9,171 bases of DNA, from positions 1 through 9,171 of the forward strand of contig JBBRPS010000408.1 in assembly GCA_038227745.1 (NCBI GenBank). The letters are read 5' to 3'. The stretch is from DASPXY01 sp038227745 (lineage in GTDB: Bacteria; Planctomycetota; Planctomycetia; Gemmatales; Gemmataceae). This document shows positions 5,192-9,171 of this stretch, piece by piece; positions within the stretch are counted from its first letter, which is position 1, and each line of letters opens with the position of its first letter. The notes beneath the pieces were generated by a model, which did no database searches, was not told the origin of the DNA, and saw only the letters and a list, made by a program, of their open reading frames with translations. The translations under genes were made by a program, and so were the position numbers.

Positions 5192-5785
5192 CTATTTTCC
5201 CGCGGCGCGACTCGGATCGGACGGCGTGCGCCCCAGCTTGCAGAGGCGCACCGCAACGCCGAAGACACCCCGCCCACGCAAGAGCGCGATCTGCTCCAAC
5301 GGGAGGCCCGCTTCGAATTCCAGGAGCAGTGCTTCATCCTCATCTGGTGTCCATACCCGACCTGCCCGCGGCCTTAGTACCCGCCAGTTCGAGCAACCCG
5401 ACACGAACCCCGCGGTGCCAGGGGCAACGCGCGTCGCCTCAGCCATCTCACGCCGCTGATCCGCCCACCCAGCCAGCCTTTCCTCGACTTGACCTGCGGC
5501 TTCCCACAACTCCTCTACGGTCAGCTCCAACTCAGCCATGAGCGCTTCGATGGCCGCCGGGCTGACGAGCCGATGACACAGCTCGCACAGCGTCGCCAGC
5601 GCGTCCGGGTGTGACTCCCACGGTTCTTTGCCTGCCTCGTACCACAGGTGGTGGACGTGCAGCGTCCGGGAGGTTTCGCCGCAGGCGACGCACGACCAGC
5701 CGTCCCGCGCGAACACCCGTAGCCGGACCCGCTGCCATCGCGGGTCGAGCAGCTTCTCGCGGTAAGTGCGCCGGCCTTCGTCCAT
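5192..5785 (-). CDS. HNH nuclease-like protein with C-terminal Myb/SANT-like segment
   Basis: A 197-residue protein. Residues 8-75 form an HNH domain: YREKLLDPRWQRVRLRVFAR, Cys32-x2-Cys35, His43-Val-His45-His46, then Cys67-x2-Cys70-His71. The cysteines would hold structural zinc and the histidines the catalytic metal, so DNA cleavage is likely. Residues 85-118 are helical. Residues 144-186 (WTPDEDEALLLEFEAG, then RLCKLGR) resemble a Myb/homeodomain-like helix-turn-helix, possibly for DNA targeting. The ATG at 5783-5785 has GGAG seven bases upstream. It is the first gene of the array in transcription order, with its stop 19 bp before attC D. Its biological role is unknown; a defensive or homing-type nuclease is possible but not shown. 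Confidence 0.85.
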   Translation of the reverse strand: MDEGRRTYREKLLDPRWQRVRLRVFARDGWSCVACGETSRTLHVHHLWYEAGKEPWESHPDALATLCELCHRLVSPAAIEALMAELELTVEELWEAAGQVEERLAGWADQRREMAEATRVAPGTAGFVSGCSNWRVLRPRAGRVWTPDEDEALLLEFEAGLPLEQIALLRGRGVFGVAVRLCKLGRTPSDPSRAAGK

Positions 5786-5802
5786 GTACCGACTCCGAAA
5801 AA

Positions 5803-5863
5803 GCCGAACGATGGATTATGCGGGACTCGCCCGCCGACTGTCGCCCCACGGAGTCACGGATAA
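5803..5863 (-). other. High-coordinate boundary of the cassette array (attI-like or decayed attC)
   Basis: GCCGAAC (5803-5809) is the outer box expected at the start of the HNH cassette. It is perfectly complementary to the R'' box of attC D at the other end of that cassette. The expected partner (GTTCGGC on the plus strand) is absent further along. Instead there is an imperfect inverted repeat, TTATGCGGGACTC (5815-5827) with GAGTCACGGATAA (5851-5863), with two mismatches. This may be the junction with an attI site, a degraded attC, or an insertion at a secondary site. Confidence 0.5.
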
Positions 5864-5868
5864 CACCC

Positions 5869-5975
5869 TAACAGCAGGCGGAAGTAGAGCGCCGGCAGCA
5901 CCTCCGCCGGATAACGCACAACGGACACTCTACTTCCGCGCGATTGGCGATAACGGCAGACGGAAGTAGAGCGCG
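5869..5975. repeat. Three copies of a GCGGAAGTAGAG repeat (two direct, one inverted)
   Basis: A 25-bp unit (TAACaGCAGgCGGAAGTAGA and onward) at 5869-5893 recurs directly at 5951-5975 with three mismatches. An inverted copy, CTCTACTTCCGCGCG, lies between them at about 5928-5942. The inverted copy can pair with either flanking copy, giving alternative stem-loops. GATAAC also occurs three times (about 5859, 5910 and 5949). This resembles a bacterial interspersed mosaic element just outside the cassette array. Confidence 0.65.
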
Positions 5976-6384
5976 ACCCTTCCACACGCACCCGCGCTCA
6001 TCCCAGTCCCTGGCGTGACCTCCAGTGCCCACCCCTCCGCTACCGTGGCGAGCCCTCAGCCGCCTGCGGTGCCCTGACACCGCGCCGCCGCGGAATTCTC
6101 GGCCGTCCGCCAGCAAGTTCGCGCTTCGTTGAGCCCCCCTCGGTCGGCAGGTCAGGGGCAGCGTCCCGTGCCACCTGTGTTTCTTGTTTTTCACGCGCGC
6201 GAGGCGGACCAGTTTCTTCTTACGGAGGGGGACCTATCCAGGCCAGAGGACACCGCCAGGCCGCCCGCGCTTCGTCCCCGACTCCGCGCCGCCTCCAGGG
6301 ACATCTCCTCCTTCACAGTCGCCCAAACTCATCGAGACGCCGGCGCCGCCGGACGCCGCACCGGCAAGCCCTCCGCGGCAGGGG

Positions 6385-6429
6385 AAAAGGAGGCGGGGGC
6401 GGGACCAATCCGGTCCCGCCCCCGCCTCC
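6385..6429 (-). terminator. Strong intrinsic terminator (minus strand)
   Basis: A perfect 18-bp stem pairs 6389-6406 with 6412-6429 around the 5-base loop AATCC. On the minus strand the stem is followed directly by TTTT (6388-6385), the layout of a Rho-independent terminator for minus-strand transcription. It lies 29 bp after the stop of the gene remnant ending at 6458. Confidence 0.7.
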
Positions 6430-6457
6430 CTGTCATTCGGGGAATCGGCTCCCGTTC

Positions 6458-6785
6458 TCACGGCCCCTGCTGGCGGATCAGCACGCGCAGGCGCGTCTGC
6501 AGGCCCATCAGGCGGTAGACCTGGGAGCTGGTCGAGGCCCCCCGGACGCGCGACCCTCGGTCGCGCGCCTTGCCCAGCTCCTCGGTCACCATCTACAGCG
6601 GGTCCTGCAGCGGCAGCACCGACGCCACCTTGAACTTCAGCTCGAGTAACTGGCCGATCCGCCCCAGCGCCTGATACTGCCGCGAGATCGTGCGGCTCTT
6701 CCCGTACACGCCAAGGGCGGCCAACCCGTGCTCGCCCCACCCACGCCGGCCGCCGCGGCCAAGGTCAGGACAACAGCTCGTTGAC
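6458..6785 (-). pseudogene. Remnant of an unidentified gene with an HTH-like segment
   Basis: Two consecutive open stretches in one frame read like protein. The first ends VYGKSRTISRQYQALGRIGQ...LQDPL; a TAG stop (6593-6595) follows; the second then runs directly from ATG at 6590-6592 as MVTEELGKARDRGSRVRG...LIRQQGP to the stop at 6458-6460. A helix-turn-helix-like GKSRTISRQYQAL is visible. Upstream, another frame reads SQRAVVLTLAAAAGVGG, suggesting a one-base frameshift near 6733-6745. A strong terminator follows the last stop. I infer a decayed gene, perhaps of a transposase or DNA-binding protein, but recognise no family. Alternatively the final 44-codon frame is a small gene of its own. 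Confidence 0.4.
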
Positions 6786-6803
6786 TGCCGATAAACGGGG
6801 ACA

Positions 6804-9171
6804 TTACGCCGTCTGCCGGAATAGCGCCTGCGGCGTCGCCTCCTCGCGCGCCTGACGCAGCAGCCGGTCCCATGCCTCCGGGTTCGCCGGCACCTCGCCG
6901 CGCACCCGGTCCAGCTCGTCGAGCAGCTCACTCGCACTGCGGAAGCGCGCCTCCGCCGTCTCCGCGCCGAGCCGGTCGAGGACCGCCTGCAGGCCGTCGG
7001 GGAGCCCCTTGCCCTTGCCCGGCTTGCGCCGCCCGCCCGCCGACCCCCAGCCGGCCGCGATCTGCCCCAGAGTACACAGGTCCGCGGCCGAGTCGTCGGA
7101 CTCGGCGAAGGGCGGCACCGCCAACCAGTGCGGCTCGCCGAAGCCGCACAGTTTCACGATGCCGTCACCCGTCAGCAGCAGCAGCTCGGGCCGCAGGTGG
7201 CCGTGAACCAGCCCCACCTGGTGCGCCGCCTCCAGCCCCTGCGCCGCCTGGAGCAGCAAGCGGAACCACACGCCCGGCACCGCCACCAGCGCGGGCCACT
7301 CCGAACTGGCCAGGCCGGTCAGCCACTCCTGCAGTGCGGCGGGGCGGCCTGCAATTTCCAGCAGCTCCAGCGTCCCCGCGACGTTCGGGTGGTCGAGGAC
7401 TGCCTGGCCGAAGCGCTGGCGGAACTCGTCGGGGCGCACCGCGTCCCCCGCCTCCGCCTCGCTGAGGTGACGCAGGACCGCCTCGTGACCGCGGCCGGGA
7501 TCGAAGATACGGTAGACCGTTTCGTGGACCGTCGCGCGCAGCCGGTCGATCACGCGCAGCCGCCCCAGCACCAGGGCGTCGAGGTTGCCCGCCTCGATCA
7601 GCGCCATCTGATAGAGCGTCACCACACCGCCGGCGAGCAGCACCTGACGCAACGACCGTCGCTGCCGCCGCGCCTCGACCAGCAGGGCCGTCAGCGTGTC
7701 CGGCTCGACCAGGCCCAGCGAGCGCAGCAGGTCGCCGAGCTTGCGGTCGGCGGGATCGACGTCGCCCGTCAAGGAGAGGATGTCGCGGCCCGGGCCGGTC
7801 GCGGGGGGCGGGACGTCTTCCTCGCCAGCCGGTTCGCGGACGCCGGCCAGCTCGCGAAGCTTGCGGCAGTACCACTCGCGCATGTCGTCGAGGTGGCGGT
7901 CCACCTCGCCGCGGCGCTCGGCGACGGCCCGCTCTTCCACCTGGAGTTGCTCCGCCTGGCGTGCCAGCCGCTGCGAGTCGGCCTCGACCTGGCGCGCCTG
8001 CTCGTCCACCTGCGCGCGCTGCCGCTGCAAACGTGTTTCGCCCTGGGCGAGCAGGCGCTTCAGCTCCGCGACCTGCCCCTGCCAGTCGAGCAACTGCTGG
8101 CGGAAGGCGGCCATCGCCAGGCGCTGCTCGTCCTGGCCGCGGCGCAGCTGCGCCTCCTGCTGCTGCAGCCGCTCCGCCGCCGCCTGGAGCTGGCCCTTCA
8201 GGCCGTCCAGGTCTTCCTCGCATTGGCGGGCGAAGGTGTGGACCTCGCCGAGGTGCTCGCGCAGCAGTTCGCGCGCGTGCGTCAACCGCTCCAGCGCGGT
8301 GCCGGCCCGCAGCTCAAGCTCCGGCAGTTGCTGCTGCAGCGTCTGTGCCTCGCGCCGGACGGTCTCGAACTCGGCCGCGTGCTGCGCGGCCGCCTCTTCT
8401 CCGGCCCGCCGTGCCTCCTCGGCGCCGACCCGCTCCTCCGCGAGCACCTTGCGCTCCTCGGCGACCGTGCGGCCCGCGATCTTCAGGATCTCCTGCTGGC
8501 GGCGCAGGTTGTCCTCGCGCCGCGTCAACTCCGCCTGCAGGCGCTCCGCCTCGGCGGCCCGGCGTTCGAGGTCGGCACGCAGCCCCGCCAACCCCTCCTC
8601 ACCGCGCTGCCGTTCCTGCTCCAGCGCGGCGCGGCGGGCCGCCACCTCGCGGGCCGCCGTCTCGTACTGCGTGACCTGTTCCGCCATGGATTTCTGCCGC
8701 ACCGACAGCTCCTCGGAACGGCGGCGCAACTGCTCCTGCAGCGACTCGCGCGCCTGTTCCGCCTGGGCGAGCAGCAGGGTGCGCTCGCGGAGGGCGTCGC
8801 GCTCGGCGTCGAGGCGCTTCTGGAGATCGTCGAGCTGCTGCATCCGCGCCTGGGTCAGGCTGGTCTGCTCGGCCTGACGGGCGCCGTCGGCGTCGAGGAC
8901 CACGGACCGCTCGCGCAGTTCCTCCTCCTGTTTGGTCAGCCGCTCCTGGGCCTGGCGGAGCTGGGCGACGGCGCCCTCCAGCACGGCGCTGCGCTCGGTG
9001 AATTGGCGGCGCTCCTGTTCGAGGAGGGTCTTCTCCGCATCCACTTCGACGCGCAACTGCTGCGCCTCCTGGAGGCGCTGCTGCAGCTCGGCCTCAATGG
9101 CCCCCTGCCGCGCCCGCTGCTCGACAAGTTCCTGTCCCTCCTTGTGGGCTTCCTCGCGGATCCGCTCCAGC
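6804..9171 (-). CDS. Coiled-coil protein with C-terminal degenerate kinase (pseudokinase) domain, 5'-partial
   Basis: The frame runs off the window; 788 residues are visible (numbered from 9170). Residues 1 to about 445 are an almost unbroken, charged coiled coil rich in Glu, Gln, Arg and Leu heptads. A Pro/Gly linker follows at about 450-463. Residues about 475-535 form a small helical segment (KLGDLLRSLGLVEPDTLTALL). From about 535 to 760 there is a kinase-like fold without its catalytic residues. VLGRLRVIDRL has no glycine loop, and AVLRHL has Arg in place of the usual Lys. LVHGHLRPELLLL has HGH where HRD stands, and KLCGFGEP has GFG for DFG. It is therefore probably a pseudokinase scaffold, not an active enzyme. 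No membrane segment is visible. GC is high (44 of 60 bases in 8341-8400). The true start lies beyond 9171; the in-frame TTG at 9056 is not the start because the coiled coil continues upstream. Confidence 0.85.
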   Translation of the reverse strand, partial: LERIREEAHKEGQELVEQRARQGAIEAELQQRLQEAQQLRVEVDAEKTLLEQERRQFTERSAVLEGAVAQLRQAQERLTKQEEELRERSVVLDADGARQAEQTSLTQARMQQLDDLQKRLDAERDALRERTLLLAQAEQARESLQEQLRRRSEELSVRQKSMAEQVTQYETAAREVAARRAALEQERQRGEEGLAGLRADLERRAAEAERLQAELTRREDNLRRQQEILKIAGRTVAEERKVLAEERVGAEEARRAGEEAAAQHAAEFETVRREAQTLQQQLPELELRAGTALERLTHARELLREHLGEVHTFARQCEEDLDGLKGQLQAAAERLQQQEAQLRRGQDEQRLAMAAFRQQLLDWQGQVAELKRLLAQGETRLQRQRAQVDEQARQVEADSQRLARQAEQLQVEERAVAERRGEVDRHLDDMREWYCRKLRELAGVREPAGEEDVPPPATGPGRDILSLTGDVDPADRKLGDLLRSLGLVEPDTLTALLVEARRQRRSLRQVLLAGGVVTLYQMALIEAGNLDALVLGRLRVIDRLRATVHETVYRIFDPGRGHEAVLRHLSEAEAGDAVRPDEFRQRFGQAVLDHPNVAGTLELLEIAGRPAALQEWLTGLASSEWPALVAVPGVWFRLLLQAAQGLEAAHQVGLVHGHLRPELLLLTGDGIVKLCGFGEPHWLAVPPFAESDDSAADLCTLGQIAAGWGSAGGRRKPGKGKGLPDGLQAVLDRLGAETAEARFRSASELLDELDRVRGEVPANPEAWDRLLRQAREEATPQALFRQTA

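Larger units (their letters stand above)
134..5809 (-). mobile_element. Integron gene-cassette array (attC cluster, no integrase in window)
   Basis: Four attC-like palindromes separate short, same-strand, functionally unrelated gene units. Each site lies immediately downstream of a minus-strand stop codon (7 to 60 bp), and the next start codon follows 12 to 33 bp beyond the site in two of the three visible cases. Placing the integron cut inside R' (G/TT) gives cassettes 140-1812, 1813-2817, 2818-5080 and 5081-5808. The high-coordinate end at 5803-5809 carries only the outer box GCCGAAC and no complete attC, so it may be the junction with attI or the chromosome. No tyrosine recombinase is encoded in the window. 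The cargo is HNH nuclease, restriction-modification, HicAB, Hint and RelE-type genes. The architecture is seen directly; the integron assignment is inference from established attC rules. Confidence 0.8.
5864..6457. other. Intergenic region with repeats; no supported gene
   Basis: Reading frames exist on both strands but have arginine/proline/alanine-rich, unrecognisable translations typical of GC-rich non-coding DNA. The recognisable contents are the GCGGAAGTAGAG repeats (5869-5975) and the intrinsic terminator at 6385-6429. I saw no integrase, tRNA or promoter with confidence. Confidence 0.55.

Noticed and set aside
6547..6567. Hairpin CGCGCGACC/GGTCGCGCG as a regulatory element
   Set aside because: It lies inside the reading frame of the gene remnant, has no T-run, and such short GC palindromes are common in GC-rich coding DNA.
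5810..6800. Integron integrase gene next to the array
   Set aside because: All frames were read. None shows tyrosine-recombinase motifs or a plausible length.
7696..8877. Long plus-strand frames opposite the coiled-coil gene
   Set aside because: They are Ser/Arg/Ala-rich translations produced by GC-rich coding DNA on the other strand.

Overview
The window looks like a high-GC planctomycete chromosome, probably of the Gemmataceae type. This rests on the style of the genes: a secreted degenerate Hint-domain protein and a long coiled-coil protein fused to a pseudokinase. It is an inference without a marker gene. Every gene I accept lies on the minus strand, so transcription runs from high to low coordinates.

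Bases 134-5809 form what I read as an integron gene-cassette array. Four imperfect palindromes of 90-99 bp (134-223, 1807-1903, 2812-2910, 5075-5173) have attC architecture. Each has 7-base outer boxes of the GCCGAAC/GTTCGGC or GTCTAAC/GTTAGAC kind, an inner stem, and one extrahelical base on the same arm. Each begins 7-60 bp after the stop codon of a minus-strand gene. The outer box of each site pairs best with the box at the far end of its own cassette, as expected if recombination cuts inside the R' box. No integrase gene is visible, so within the window this is a cluster of attC sites without integrase.

In transcription order the cassettes are: (i) 5081-5808, an HNH nuclease-like protein with a C-terminal Myb-like segment; (ii) 2818-5080, a beta-class adenine methyltransferase overlapping a putative type II restriction enzyme; (iii) 1813-2817, a HicA/HicB toxin-antitoxin pair behind a 400-bp leader with a REP-like inverted repeat; (iv) 140-1812, a secreted Hint-domain protein plus a RelE/YafQ-like toxin-antitoxin pair. 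Most of the cargo therefore consists of toxin-antitoxin, restriction-modification or nuclease genes, which suits a mobile stabilising or defensive array. The restriction-modification cassette is visibly poorer in GC than its surroundings.

Bases 5810-6457 contain no gene I can support. They hold an imperfect hairpin, three copies of a GCGGAAGTAGAG repeat and a strong intrinsic terminator. At 6458-6785 there is a probable gene remnant with an in-frame stop and a frameshift. From 6804 to the window end runs the 3' part of the coiled-coil/pseudokinase gene, open at its 5' end and probably ordinary host chromosome. Bases 1-133 would be the start of the next cassette; no gene is recognisable there.
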